Below, in pieces: positions 43,534-53,804 of a DNA stretch of 64,000 bases. Source of the DNA: Candidatus Sysuiplasma acidicola (lineage in GTDB: Archaea > Thermoplasmatota > Thermoplasmata > Sysuiplasmatales > Sysuiplasmataceae); the NCBI GenBank assembly GCA_019721035.1, contig JAHEAA010000006.1:1-64000 (forward strand), given 5' to 3'. The notes below the pieces were generated by a model. The model was given only the letters and a program-made list of their open reading frames with translations, was not told the origin of the DNA and searched no databases. A program made the position numbers and the translations under genes. Position 1 is the first letter of the stretch; each line of letters starts with the position of its first letter.

Positions 43534-44553
43534 TCACCCGGATTCCACTATTATCTTCCTTGCCGCATTGATATCTTCGGCGAGTTTGAACGCCTCGCCT
43601 GCCTCGTCGAGCCTGAATGAGTGCGATATCATGCTTTCAAACTTCTCTGCATGCAGTGCAATCATGCTGATGGCGTCGGCAACATCCCGCTCGATTCCCG
43701 AATATGTCGTAATAATCGAAATCTCCTTTCTGAAAATGGCTGAGAAATCGCTCTCCAGCCGCATGCCCGGCTTCGGCAGCCCAAACTGGATCAGTTTTCC
43801 TCCCTTTCTCAGTGTTTCGATGCCCGTGCCGATGGCCGGGGGGCTGCCTGCCGCCACAATGGTCAGATCGGAACCGATCCCTCCGCTGCTTTCGACGATC
43901 CCTCCTACGGCTTCCTGGGGACTGAAAGTCTCATCTGCTCCCAGTTTACGTGCAAACTCCCTCCTTTCTCCGGACAGATCGACGGCAGCAATATGCTTCG
44001 CGCCGAGTATCTTCAGCGCTGCCACATGGAGCATTCCAACGGGGCCAACGCCTATCACGGCGACATGGCTGTCAGTGCCGAGAGTAGCCTTTCCCAGGCC
44101 TCTCAACACACATGCGAGCGGTTCAATGAGTGCGCCCGCTCTGAATGACATCCTCTCCGGCAGTTTGAAGACAGCTCCCCTGCTCACATTCCATTCGGGA
44201 ACGGTGAAATATTCGGCAAGACCGCCCGGGTGTATATTCGAACGGGAGAAGTGGGGACACATGGTTTCGCTTCCGTTCCGGCAGAAATGGCAGTCATAGC
44301 AGGGTACATGGTGGTGTGGAAAAACCCTGTCTCCGGGCTCGAAATCGCGTACGCCGTCATCCACGGACACAATCTCGCCAACAGCTTCGTGTCCGAGTAT
44401 TTTGGACGGGTAATTGCCGTGAAGCTTTTCAACATCGGTGCCGCATATGCCGCACGCCCTCATTTTCACGAGCAGTTCTCCGCGCGTTATCTCCGGTTTC
44501 GGCTGTTCAGAAATTTCCAGCGAACCGTCAGCCCCTATCACGCATGCCTTCAT
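43534..44553 (-). CDS. Zinc-dependent medium-chain dehydrogenase (alcohol/sugar dehydrogenase type)
   Basis: 339 aa from ATG 44553; the extension to 44784 has no family resemblance. Catalytic zinc: Cys in RACGICGTD and His-Glu in GHEAVGE. Structural zinc: CYDCHFCRNGSETMC with four Cys. Rossmann motif GVGPVGMLHV. It oxidises an alcohol or polyol with NAD(P); in Thermoplasmata relatives act in sugar oxidation, but the substrate is not readable. Confidence 0.9.
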   Translation of the reverse strand: MKACVIGADGSLEISEQPKPEITRGELLVKMRACGICGTDVEKLHGNYPSKILGHEAVGEIVSVDDGVRDFEPGDRVFPHHHVPCYDCHFCRNGSETMCPHFSRSNIHPGGLAEYFTVPEWNVSRGAVFKLPERMSFRAGALIEPLACVLRGLGKATLGTDSHVAVIGVGPVGMLHVAALKILGAKHIAAVDLSGERREFARKLGADETFSPQEAVGGIVESSGGIGSDLTIVAAGSPPAIGTGIETLRKGGKLIQFGLPKPGMRLESDFSAIFRKEISIITTYSGIERDVADAISMIALHAEKFESMISHSFRLDEAGEAFKLAEDINAARKIIVESG

Positions 44554-44735
44554 CTTTGAGATGTAAGCGGATCCTGCTTTAAAGACATTTATAGGTGCTG
44601 AAAGATGGCAATGGTCGCTGCGTAAATGCACCGAAGTGCTGCGAAATGGACTCTTTTGTGCCCTTCCGGCTGCTCCGTCGCCGATTGAATAAGATTTAAT
44701 TACTATGATTGTGCCTAACGCACGGTAAGAGGCCG

Positions 44736-46328
44736 ATGACTCCAGTATACCCGTCGCCGAATCTGGTTTTGCTCTTTTCCACATACCTCATACTCATCGG
44801 TTCGATCCTCGCCTTCGCGATATATGAATTCAATTCGGGCGTTGCTTTTCAGGTCATTACTCTGATAATGATCGGACTCGCCTTCGCGTTTCTCATTTAT
44901 CATCACATCATACATCTGCCCGCCTCATTCATTTCCTTCCTGACGGATTTCTCCATACCTGTCGTTACAAATCTGGTCCTTGTGCTGATATATGCCGGCA
45001 TGGGCCTTAAGCTCGGTGCCGACGCAAAATCGCTCCGCGGTTCGGGGCTCAGAGTGGCACTGGCAGGCATCATGATGGCAGTCATGGACATTGTGCCTCC
45101 TGCAATCATCATGGGCTTTGCGTGCGAACCGCTCCTCCACTGGCCCTGGGCTTATGGCGCACTGCTCGGCACTCTGCTCGGAGAAACATCGGCAGCTGTC
45201 GTCGTGCCGTACCTCAACCATCTCATGGACCTAGTCAAGGACAGGGGGGAAGACGCCGAACATATGAAAAAGATTTCCAGCGTACTTAAGCTGGAGTCGA
45301 CGGTAAACAGCGTCGTTCTGCTGCTGTTCGTGGCTCTATTCTATAATCTGATATTCCTTAAAGATCCGTCGCCGACCTTCAACTCATTTTTCAGCTTAAC
45401 GTATCAGTCGCTTTCGGGTGTTCTCGTCTACCATTCGGCAGTTCTGGTGTTCGTTCTAGTGGGCATCCCCGCCCTTGTCTACCTCGGCTCCAGACTGATC
45501 GTGTTTGGAGTTCGGCGCAAGATTGTCGACAGGAAAAAAAGCAGACTGAAGGCTTACGCATTCTTCTCCATGAACGATATTGTTGTGACCAAGCAACAGG
45601 GTGATGTCAGCGAGAAACAGCTGCGCATGGGGATGATACTCTATGGTATTGTGCTCGGCATCGCGATGCTCGTGTACGAGTCTATACTCTATCTGACCTC
45701 ATTTGCTGGTTTCACCAACGTTCTCTTCACGCTGATAGGTCTGATTTATCTCGGTTTCTTCATCGGCTTTCTCTTCCCCGGCGGCGAAAAAACCGTCGTC
45801 GACAAGGATACGGACGACACCGGAGAACGGACGTTCACAGGCATGATGCTTTTTCACGACGAATTCGAGCTTCTCATAAGGATTGTGTTCTATTTCAGCA
45901 TAGGAATACAACTGGGCATAATGCTCTTCTCTCCTCCTCTGGGCATCCATCCGATTCCATCGGGCGAAATTACAGGCGTCATAGTCCTGATACTGATAAT
46001 GGCTCCTCTCTTTCTGCTCTTCAGACTTATGAGCGGCGGCGTGGGTTTGCCCATTGCATTTTACACACGCTACTCTGTCGAAAAATCCAGCGGCGACATG
46101 GGACTCGTTGCCGCAACTATGCCGAAAGGCATAACTGTTGCCGCAATTTCTGTGCTGATACTCCAGTCCGGGATGGAGTACGGCGGCACTATATACGTGC
46201 TGGCGCTCGTCTCAATTATTGTCTCCACACTCGGTTTCACCTTTATAACGTCCCTCGGCATGCGCTCCGTCGAGAACAGGAAGAAGCGGAAAGAAAAGAT
46301 CGAACAGGCCGCCGTCAGAGAGCTCTGA
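44736..46328 (+). CDS. Cation:proton antiporter (CPA-like)
   Basis: 530 aa from ATG 44736 (27 nt after the longer frame's start). About 13 membrane spans in two repeats, with acidic residues in GLKLGADAKSL and LGETSAAVVVP. Distant to KefB/NhaP-type exchangers; the ion (Na or K) is not determinable. It would serve cytoplasmic pH or salt balance. Confidence 0.75.
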   Translation: MTPVYPSPNLVLLFSTYLILIGSILAFAIYEFNSGVAFQVITLIMIGLAFAFLIYHHIIHLPASFISFLTDFSIPVVTNLVLVLIYAGMGLKLGADAKSLRGSGLRVALAGIMMAVMDIVPPAIIMGFACEPLLHWPWAYGALLGTLLGETSAAVVVPYLNHLMDLVKDRGEDAEHMKKISSVLKLESTVNSVVLLLFVALFYNLIFLKDPSPTFNSFFSLTYQSLSGVLVYHSAVLVFVLVGIPALVYLGSRLIVFGVRRKIVDRKKSRLKAYAFFSMNDIVVTKQQGDVSEKQLRMGMILYGIVLGIAMLVYESILYLTSFAGFTNVLFTLIGLIYLGFFIGFLFPGGEKTVVDKDTDDTGERTFTGMMLFHDEFELLIRIVFYFSIGIQLGIMLFSPPLGIHPIPSGEITGVIVLILIMAPLFLLFRLMSGGVGLPIAFYTRYSVEKSSGDMGLVAATMPKGITVAAISVLILQSGMEYGGTIYVLALVSIIVSTLGFTFITSLGMRSVENRKKRKEKIEQAAVREL

Positions 46329-46379
46329 GCTTCAACACGCCGCGCGTGACGTCTTTTCCGCTGCGGTGGCCTGCGCGGC

Positions 46380-47165
46380 TTATTTTCCTGTAATCGGAGA
46401 CAGGAACGAAGCGACATGCCCGGCATTGTGGTGCTGTATGGATTTTATGCTCACCGGAGTTATGCTTATCTCCGATTCTCCGAGAACTGTCTGCAGATCC
46501 GTATCGGGCTCGAATTTGCTCTTCTTCGTTCCGGCCAGCCAGTAATATGTATTCCCTCTCGGATCCTTTCTTTCAACCACATAATCGTCAAACATCTCGC
46601 TGGCCATTCTGGTTATGCGCACCGGCGTATTCTTCGTCGTGTTGACGGGAAAATTCACGTTGAGCATGTCAACGTCTTCAGGAAAACCTTTTTTCATCAG
46701 AAAAGAAACAATCTTTGCTGCCCACCACGCTGCGTTTCTGAACTCCTTCTCGGTGAGCGGTTCGTCTTCGGAGGCAATTTCCTTCGAGAAAGCAACTGAT
46801 TTGATGCCAATTATGGCGCCGGACATTGCCGCAGACACTGTTCCGGACGAGAAAAAAGACTGCATGCTGATGTTGCCGCCGATGTTTATCCCGGAAACCA
46901 CCATGTCAATCTTGTTTCGCCTGTACAGCTTATGGACAGAGGCAAACACACAGTCTGCCGGCGTCCCTCCCACGGCCGTAGCTTCGTAGCCTTTCATGCT
47001 GACCCTGCTGATGCGCAAGGGCCTGTGAAACGTTATGCTCATCCCTGTGCTGCTCTGCGCACCCTTTGGAGCGACGACTTTCACGTCCATATTCCTGGAG
47101 AGAGCAGTCGACAGTGCCCTGAGGCCGGGGCTGTATACGCCATCATCATTTGTGAGCAGGAGCAT
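46380..47165 (-). CDS. surE: 5'/3'-nucleotidase SurE
   Basis: 261 aa. Metal site LLTNDDGVYSPGL at the N-terminus (Asp6/Asp7), then the Ser in SSTGMSIT, and VSGINIGGNIS, all SurE hallmarks. It dephosphorylates nucleoside monophosphates in the cytoplasm. Standalone and convergent with the antiporter. Confidence 0.93.
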   Translation of the reverse strand: MLLLTNDDGVYSPGLRALSTALSRNMDVKVVAPKGAQSSTGMSITFHRPLRISRVSMKGYEATAVGGTPADCVFASVHKLYRRNKIDMVVSGINIGGNISMQSFFSSGTVSAAMSGAIIGIKSVAFSKEIASEDEPLTEKEFRNAAWWAAKIVSFLMKKGFPEDVDMLNVNFPVNTTKNTPVRITRMASEMFDDYVVERKDPRGNTYYWLAGTKKSKFEPDTDLQTVLGESEISITPVSIKSIQHHNAGHVASFLSPITGK

Positions 47166-47293
47166 ATCGACTCATCTGCATCGGATATAACTTTATTGTC
47201 TATTTAGAAAAGTATGATCGTTCTCACCAGAAGCCATGACTGCTGACAGGAGGGCCGCGCATGTTTTTAATAAGGCATAATATACGCTTCCAC

Positions 47294-47389
47294 GGGCCCG
47301 TAGCTTAGTTCGGATATAGCACTGGCCTTCTAAGGTGCTTAACGCCGGAAGGAAGCCAGATGTCCCGGGTTCGAATCCCGGCGGGCCCG
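47294..47389 (+). tRNA. tRNA-Arg(TCT) with a 21-nt intron
   Basis: Exons 47294-47332 and 47354-47389; intron 47333-47353. Acceptor GGGCCCG/CGGGCCC, discriminator G. Anticodon stem CTGGC/GCCAG, loop CTTCTA(A) giving TCT. A clean bulge-helix-bulge forms: central helix CTTC with GAAG, bulges TAA and GAA, outer helix GGTG with CGCC. Confidence 0.93.
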
Positions 47390-47710
47390 TAACTATTTTG
47401 CAACAGAATACTGCCCGGCCCAATGGCAGACAAGCTACTGGGTGACTTCAGGCTGGTGGCCGCCCACCATCCGTTGCGGAAGGGCCCGCATGTCCAGCGA
47501 ATCGTATTCGGACTGACCGTGCAGCAACTCGCAACAGCTTTTACTACTCCACATCGTCGGAATTTCGCAGGAGAGCTATATGGCATGAGTCGGTCAATCA
47601 GGCAAATCGGCCAACTGACCATTCGGTCAGTGCGGAACGCAAGGACGGTTCTATAGGCCGATCGAGATTTCTGCCCTTTGATGCTGCGATTGAGTTAGAC
47701 TGGAATCCGT

Positions 47711-48097
47711 GTGCGCGACCTGAACGAGTCGATTAGGTTCTACACTGAGTTACTTGGCATGGAGATGGTGGAGCCGGTACAATCCACTCCCCCGACGCAA
47801 GGGAGCGTAGTCACTCTACGGAGTCCGGGATCTTCGCAGCTCCTGGAACTCAACTGGTACGAGTCAGGCAGCAGATTCGGCACTCCGTACGCGAAGGGCG
47901 AAGAGCTCGATCACCTGGCGTTCGAGTGTGATGACGTGGACCGTGTCGCACGGGAATTCGAGTCGAAGGGAGCCAAGCTTCTTGTCCGGCCGCGGGAGAT
48001 TGGAGCGGACATCGGCTGGAGCGAGGCATTCGTCGAAGATCCGAACGGGATCTGGATAGAACTGATTCCCGGAAAGGACAGGCAAGGAGCGAAGTGA
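47711..48097 (+). CDS. VOC-family (glyoxalase-like) protein, N-terminus possibly lost to an amber codon
   Basis: 128 aa from GTG 47711. VRDLNESIRFYTELLGME and HLAFECDDVD, then VEDPNGIWIEL, give a single VOC module, near lactoylglutathione lyase in look. The conserved beta strand before VRDL is present in frame upstream (ATG 47681, MLRLS, then TAG at 47696-47698, then TGIRV), so the natural start appears cut off by TAG. The first metal ligand normally lies here. Function may be lost. Confidence 0.6.
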   Translation: MRDLNESIRFYTELLGMEMVEPVQSTPPTQGSVVTLRSPGSSQLLELNWYESGSRFGTPYAKGEELDHLAFECDDVDRVAREFESKGAKLLVRPREIGADIGWSEAFVEDPNGIWIELIPGKDRQGAK

Positions 48098-48214
48098 GGG
48101 CTTCGGTCACACTCCCGCTATCAGGCACAGGCGCTACCGTAACAGTTTCGCTGCCGGTGATGTTCTTTGCTGCATTCACATTATCGCTCAGGAAATGAAA
48201 TGGCACATCCAGTT

Positions 48215-49426
48215 TCAGCTGTCGGCCATTTCTTCAGGCGGTTTGATTTTGTCAAACCTCCAGAGCAGCACAAGATCGTAGAACGATTTCAAAACGCCGC
48301 CGAGAATGAAGGGCAGTCCAAGTGCGGCAAACTGGAGCATGGCGCCCGATATCCATGGACTCGATGCCGAAGCCACACTCCTGCCGAGGCCGGTGATTGC
48401 CGCCGCCTGCGGCCTTTCACTGTCGGAGGTCACAGCCATCACATAGGACTGCCTGGTCGGCACATCCATCTGTGATATCGACTGCCTCAGCAGAAGGATC
48501 ACAACGGCTATGGTGAATGTAGGTGCAAATGCAATGAGCAGGAGCAGTATGTTTGACGGAAGATGCGTGAAGACCATCGTCCTCACGACGCCAATCCTGC
48601 CAGCTATCCACGGCGTCAGCAGCAGCGAAAGTGCAATTATGAAATTGACCGCTGCAAAAACGTACGAAAGGCTTTCAAGCGATGCGTTGAATCTGAGATG
48701 GAACCAGTATGCTATGACGCTCTGCAGAACGAGTCCGCCTGCAAAAGCGTCTATGGCGAACAGGAGTGCCAGTTCCCTTATGATTGACCTGCTTCTTGGA
48801 CTCAGTGACCTGTAATCAAGCAGACGTCTCGTTTCCTGCTTCCTTCCTATGCCCGGTATTGTGGCGTATATTGCTGCATTCAGGATAAGGCAGGCCATGT
48901 AGACAAACAGTATGCCTCTGTATCCGGGCAGCCCTCCTCCAAAGACGCCGTACAGTATTGAAGAGGACAGTACGCCGAGACCGACCGCCAGATATCCGGA
49001 GGTGTTGTAAACGGCAAACGTCCTGTTCCTTTCCCTGCCTGACACATAATCTGGCAGGAGGGACTGCTCGAGCGGGAGAAAGACGCTTGTGTCGCTGCCA
49101 CCGAGGCTGAAATTTGCAAAGAATGCAAACGGAAGAAGGACAAAGAAAGTGTTGCTGAAAGCGACGCCGGCGGCTGCCACGGATACAATGGCGGTGAAAA
49201 GGAAGAGCGATGTCCTCCTTCCCAACCGTCTGATCCTGTAAGATATGAAGAAGAGAAGGAATGCGGTTCCTGCCATCACAATGCTGAATATTGCACCTAT
49301 CTCCAGTGACCCTATGCCGATGTAGCTGAGATACGTCGGGAAGGAGACAACTATCAGCCCGATGCCGAAACCCCTGATCGACTTTGCCGCAAAAAGTTTC
49401 CACGACTGTACCCTGTTATCACTCAA
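48215..49426 (-). CDS. MFS transporter
   Basis: 403 aa, about 12 membrane spans. The loop after span 2 has RIRRLGRRTSLFLF, similar to the MFS loop motif. No substrate clue. Intergenic on both sides; probably an efflux or solute carrier. Confidence 0.8.
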   Translation of the reverse strand: MSDNRVQSWKLFAAKSIRGFGIGLIVVSFPTYLSYIGIGSLEIGAIFSIVMAGTAFLLFFISYRIRRLGRRTSLFLFTAIVSVAAAGVAFSNTFFVLLPFAFFANFSLGGSDTSVFLPLEQSLLPDYVSGRERNRTFAVYNTSGYLAVGLGVLSSSILYGVFGGGLPGYRGILFVYMACLILNAAIYATIPGIGRKQETRRLLDYRSLSPRSRSIIRELALLFAIDAFAGGLVLQSVIAYWFHLRFNASLESLSYVFAAVNFIIALSLLLTPWIAGRIGVVRTMVFTHLPSNILLLLIAFAPTFTIAVVILLLRQSISQMDVPTRQSYVMAVTSDSERPQAAAITGLGRSVASASSPWISGAMLQFAALGLPFILGGVLKSFYDLVLLWRFDKIKPPEEMADS

Positions 49427-49560
49427 TCGTCACACACTGTTCCTCACGGTCTACTTACTTCAGCCCTCAGAACTTCATCATATTTCCAATATGTGAACGC
49501 TCTCAAGCCAATTCTACACAATTCGACAGATTAATATCATGTTATTTCTGATATAGAGCC

Positions 49561-51057
49561 ATGAATGTCAGCGTTACACCCGAACTCTCCCTCGACGAAG
49601 GTTCATCTTTTGCAGGCGGACTCGGTGTTCTGGAAGGGGACAAGTTCTACGCGGCGGCAAGGCTCGGCATTAATTATACTGTAATCACGCTGTTCTACAG
49701 GCGCGGTTATGTGGGCTATGAATTCAGGGACGGAATGGCTGTGCCTGTCGACAATCCGTACCCCGACAGCTTTCTCGATGAATTGACAGAGAAACGGGGC
49801 AGTGTCTCCATAGGCGGCAGGGAGGTGGTGACCGCATACAGAGTTTTCACAAAGGGAAGTGCGAAGGCAGTCTTCATCGACACGGTGTCACCCGCCTGGG
49901 CAAGGAGGCTCAATGAGCATCTCTACGAACACACTGATACAGACCTTTCGTTCAACAGGTATGTACTGCTCGCGGAAGGCGTGCTTGACTACCTCGCACG
50001 GTATGAGAAGGATGTGATTTGCATTGACATGCAGGAGGCGTACACAACACTCCTCTCCATCAGCCCGAATCTGAAGAAGGTCGGCAGCCCCAGGCTGAGG
50101 TTTATAATCCACACTCCGGGACCGTGGGGTCATCCCTCCTTTCCGTCCAGGTACTTCAGGGCACAATATGATTATGATTTTCTTTATGACAGAGTCTTTC
50201 TCACAGATCTCGGCCTCGCAAGGGCTGATCAGGTATTCTGTGTTTCAAAGAAACATCACAGCGTAACTCAGCGTGTGATGCCTCATTTTGCAGGAAAAAT
50301 TGGCTATGTTACGAACGGCATCGAACTGCCAAGATGGCAGGGGAAGGGTGCCGCAAACATCAAAGCTGGTGATTTCAGGGAATTCAAGGACAGGAGCAGA
50401 AAGGCTCTGCTCAGGCGCGTCGGCATCAGGAACGACGGTATGGTGCTTGCATGGAACAGGAGGATTGTCACGTACAAAAGGCCGGATTTCATTCTCAGGT
50501 TCATCAGGGAAAACAGGAACAGTGAACTCAATTTCATACTCGCAGGCAAGGCGCATCCGCAGGATCTCGTGAACAGGGAGGTCATGGAGGAGTTCCATGC
50601 GCTGTCGAATGAAGTGGACAATGTCTTTTACACGCCAGCTTATGATGTCGAACTCTCAAAAAAGATAGTCAGGGGTGCGGATCTGATGGTTTTCACACCG
50701 TTCAGCGGATGGGAGTCATCAGGAACTTCATTCATGAAGGGAATGGTAAACGGCACGCCGCCGATAACCTCACGTGACGGCTCGGTAGTCGAGTTTGTAA
50801 AGGACGGTTTCAACGGCTGGCTCTTCGGAAAGGACTTCAGGGATCTCAAACCGTTCGACAACAGCGAGGGGCTGGAAATCAGCAGAAAAGATTACAGGGA
50901 ATTCTCCTCAAAGCTGAAAAAGGTCGTGGACATGTGGTCGAACAGGCGGGAATCGTTTGAGGAAGTCGCACTGAATGCGATGAAGACACCGGGATTCGAA
51001 ATGGCCAGGGTATTGAAATCCTACTACGGCCCTCTCACCGTTTCGAGGAAAAGGTGA
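49561..51057 (+). CDS. Alpha-glucan phosphorylase-like GT35 enzyme (short archaeal form)
   Basis: 498 aa, shorter than the usual 700-840. The N-terminal FAGGLGVLEGDKFYAAARLGI is the typical glucan-binding opening. RRIVTYKRPDFIL (near residue 300) and GKAHPQD follow, then GWESSGTSFMKGMVNGTPP with the Lys expected to carry pyridoxal phosphate. It would release glucose-1-phosphate from glycogen-like polymer. A Mal/Glg partner is not in the window; the next gene is a sugar-acid aldolase-type enzyme. Confidence 0.85.
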   Translation: MNVSVTPELSLDEGSSFAGGLGVLEGDKFYAAARLGINYTVITLFYRRGYVGYEFRDGMAVPVDNPYPDSFLDELTEKRGSVSIGGREVVTAYRVFTKGSAKAVFIDTVSPAWARRLNEHLYEHTDTDLSFNRYVLLAEGVLDYLARYEKDVICIDMQEAYTTLLSISPNLKKVGSPRLRFIIHTPGPWGHPSFPSRYFRAQYDYDFLYDRVFLTDLGLARADQVFCVSKKHHSVTQRVMPHFAGKIGYVTNGIELPRWQGKGAANIKAGDFREFKDRSRKALLRRVGIRNDGMVLAWNRRIVTYKRPDFILRFIRENRNSELNFILAGKAHPQDLVNREVMEEFHALSNEVDNVFYTPAYDVELSKKIVRGADLMVFTPFSGWESSGTSFMKGMVNGTPPITSRDGSVVEFVKDGFNGWLFGKDFRDLKPFDNSEGLEISRKDYREFSSKLKKVVDMWSNRRESFEEVALNAMKTPGFEMARVLKSYYGPLTVSRKR

Positions 51058-51109
51058 CTTGGTCCTGCATTGCCAATGTTATTACCATTGATACGTTTAT
51101 TGAAATGGT

Positions 51110-52006
51110 ATGAAACTAAAAATTGAAGGCATCTGGTCGCCTATGCCAACGCCGCTGGACAGGCAGGGGAATATCGACAAAAAGAAGATTAGAGTGCTCG
51201 TGAACCATCTTATCGGCGGGGGTGTAGACGGTCTTTTCCCCCTGGGCACAACGGGCGAATTTGCGATGCTTGACAGGGCGGAACGAAGACTCGTGCTGCA
51301 GGAAGTCGTCAATGCCGCAAACGGCAGGGTTCCGGTGCTCGCAGGCGTCTCAGATCCGAGTATGGAGAACATCGTTGAGTTTGGCACCGATGCCCTGGAC
51401 ATTGGCGTGAATGGCATAGTCGCCACTCCGCCTTATTACTACTCACTGGGTTCCGAGGGGATTTACAACCACTACAAGATGATTCACGATAGTGTTGATT
51501 TGCCGTTGCTTGTATACAACATACCCGAGTGGACACACAATCCTGTCAGTGTCGACGCAGTGAGGCAACTTGCAGAAGACAAGCTGATCGTGGGCATGAA
51601 GTACACTGAAAACAACCTCTTCAAGCTGCTGAAATATATCGAGGTGGTCGGAAAAAGGATAGCGGTGTTCACCGGCTCTGACGCGATGGCGTTAACCTGT
51701 CTGGAGTTTGGCGGCAGTGGAGCTGTTGTGAGCATGAGCAATGTCTGGCCCGAAAAGGCAGCGAGCATATTTGATCTCTTCAAGAGCGGCAGGGTCGATA
51801 AGGCAAGAAGGGCTCAGAAGGAACTGCTCCCGGTCATAGAGGCTGTGGGTATTGGGCACTTCCCGGCCGGCTTGAAGGAGGCAATGTCTGCAACGGGCAT
51901 GGATGTGGGGCAGGTCAAGAAACCACTTGAGTCTCTGACGAAGATTGAAAAGCAGCAGGTTAGAACACTTCTGGCTGAAGCAGGGATGAAAGTCTCCGGC
52001 CGATGA
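51110..52006 (+). CDS. DHDPS/KDG-aldolase family lyase
   Basis: 298 aa TIM barrel. Schiff-base Lys in VGMKYTENN, Tyr in LLVYNIPEWT, and PLGTTGEF for the carboxylate-binding loop. In archaea this family supplies 2-keto-3-deoxygluconate aldolase of the non-phosphorylating Entner-Doudoroff path or dihydrodipicolinate synthase. The sequence cannot separate them; the neighbouring sugar gene favours the first slightly. Confidence 0.85.
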   Translation: MKLKIEGIWSPMPTPLDRQGNIDKKKIRVLVNHLIGGGVDGLFPLGTTGEFAMLDRAERRLVLQEVVNAANGRVPVLAGVSDPSMENIVEFGTDALDIGVNGIVATPPYYYSLGSEGIYNHYKMIHDSVDLPLLVYNIPEWTHNPVSVDAVRQLAEDKLIVGMKYTENNLFKLLKYIEVVGKRIAVFTGSDAMALTCLEFGGSGAVVSMSNVWPEKAASIFDLFKSGRVDKARRAQKELLPVIEAVGIGHFPAGLKEAMSATGMDVGQVKKPLESLTKIEKQQVRTLLAEAGMKVSGR

Positions 52007-52386
52007 GTAACCTGCTCAGGCCGTTCCGTGCTATGCACTCTGTTTGGTATGCGGGTGCAATCACTACGTGTTTGTCAATTTGTTTTGACTCTGCACCGTG
52101 CCGTCTTTTCATTGCGTGGAAGCACGTTGGTCACCGCTCTGATATGAGTTTGGACACAGTGTATAAATCACTGATGTGCTCATCCAGACCGCTTGTGCCC
52201 TAGATAAGGATGTGACGCAATGATCCTGTTGTATGTGCCCATGCTCCGAATCATCATCCGCTGTTCACCTGAAATGCGATTGAGTCCTTCGTCAAGTCCT
52301 TGCGGCGATACTTTACATTTTACTCATAGAATCTCTTAAGAAGAACTACTGTTATATGCGACCGATACAGGGGACTGGAATAACTG
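52007..52386. other. Intergenic, no gene seen
   Basis: No coding frame convincing on either strand; no tRNA. Confidence 0.4.
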
Positions 52387-52788
52387 ATGGATGCTGAGCG
52401 CGCGGGGAATCCGTTCGTTGCTTATGCGAGGGCAATTCTTATCACACGAGTTTTGGGCATATTCTACCTGCTGATCGGACTTCTCGGCTTATACGCCAGT
52501 TTCATGATCACCACTTCGATCACTTCTGAAATTATCCTTCTGGGAAATGACGGTCTTACGACTAATAATTTCACTTACATCAATAGGATATCCTCATACA
52601 ATTTCATGCTCTTCATCATTTTCCTTGTACTGGTCTTGGTACTGACCGTTCCTATCCACCTTTACCAAGGTTTGGTGGCGAAGAGAACTCTCGAAGTGAC
52701 CGGGACGGCAAACGTCGCGGATCTCCGCAGGAAGACAAAGGAACAAGGTGGAATACTGAGACTTTCGCTTACGAAGAGGAACAGTTAG
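52387..52788 (+). CDS. Two-span membrane protein, unknown
   Basis: 133 aa. Hydrophobic helices at about residues 18-40 and 73-97, with a polar loop between and a basic C-terminal tail. No family recognised. Monocistronic. Confidence 0.55.
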   Translation: MDAERAGNPFVAYARAILITRVLGIFYLLIGLLGLYASFMITTSITSEIILLGNDGLTTNNFTYINRISSYNFMLFIIFLVLVLVLTVPIHLYQGLVAKRTLEVTGTANVADLRRKTKEQGGILRLSLTKRNS

Positions 52789-52897
52789 TCAATCTGCCTC
52801 AATCAAGACTGTGATAACCGTGCCTCCAGATGGCGGTAATTCGGTTCAGGAGCCTATTTGTCCCTGATGTAGGCTGAATGAAAATAATTATCGTGTA

Positions 52898-53641
52898 ATG
52901 AAAGTGAACTGCATCCATTCCAGTGATGTTTTAAGTAATACGGGTGTCTTGGCGCAGCCAATGATTGAGATAGGCATATTTCTTGCTGCAGCAGGCATAA
53001 CGGTTCTTGAGATGGCCGAGGCCGCCGCTGTTGGTATTGCTTTGTATGCCGATACCAAAAATGCTACGGCGTTCCTGGCCATAGCGCTCGGTGTAATCGT
53101 CATTTTCATACCCACTGCCGTGGTCGGCAATCTGATAGCATATCTTCCGATACTTCTGGTAAGGATCATTTCCGCAACCTTGCTGCTGTACTTCGGTTTG
53201 AGGCTGATGAAAAGCGCCCGAAGATCAGTCAGAATATCCCGGGGTCTCGGGCCGGGCAAAGGCGCGGAGCATGACGAACAGAAGGGGCTGTTTGTTGCTG
53301 GTTTTTCCGTCGGTGCTGTGGAAGCGTTTGAAGCCGCCATTGTTCTGGTCGCCCTCTATCCCAACAGTTATTCGTCCACGATACTCGGCCTCTTTGCCGG
53401 TGTCTTGATCGTGGTCGTTGCCGCATTCATGCTTCATTCGCAGATAAGAAAGGTGAAGCAGGCCAATATGAAAGTTATGGTCTCCTCGATACTGCTGACT
53501 TTTTCTGCATTCTGGTATGCGGAGTCGGTTATTGCAGTGAGCGACCTTGTTCTGATTCCCATTTTCATCTTCTTCAGTGCCGTGGTGTATTACGTTTCGC
53601 ATCGGGGACTGTCAGCTCCGGTCCCGCAGGCGTCGCCCTGA
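52898..53641 (+). CDS. COG4280-like membrane protein (GDT1-related appearance)
   Basis: 247 aa, or 226 from ATG 52961. Six membrane spans in two repeats, each with an acidic pair: ITVLEMAEAAAVGIAL and VGAVEAFEAAIVLVAL. This resembles the acidic motif repeats of the GDT1/UPF0016 cation exchangers, though the canonical ExGDKT is not present. Possibly divalent-cation transport; inference only. Confidence 0.6.
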   Translation: MKVNCIHSSDVLSNTGVLAQPMIEIGIFLAAAGITVLEMAEAAAVGIALYADTKNATAFLAIALGVIVIFIPTAVVGNLIAYLPILLVRIISATLLLYFGLRLMKSARRSVRISRGLGPGKGAEHDEQKGLFVAGFSVGAVEAFEAAIVLVALYPNSYSSTILGLFAGVLIVVVAAFMLHSQIRKVKQANMKVMVSSILLTFSAFWYAESVIAVSDLVLIPIFIFFSAVVYYVSHRGLSAPVPQASP

Positions 53642-53804
53642 GGCGCATACCGCCTTTGCTCCCAACGCGCAGTGTTTCTTCAGCGAGCGGCATTTCGCAT
53701 CTCTAAACTCGGCACTCTGGCGCGTACACGGTGTCTATGTGTGCGCATCCTTCGCCCTGTATGTGCAGACAGGCTTCCATACACTGTTTCACAACCTTGT
53801 CTCA

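Noticed and set aside
44554-44784. 77-codon N-terminal extension of the zinc dehydrogenase
   Set aside because: The family starts at MKACVIG (44553); the extension also overlaps the antiporter start.
47423-47656. 77-codon plus-strand and 105-codon minus-strand frames after tRNA-Arg
   Set aside because: Neither shows coding character. The minus frame runs into the tRNA.
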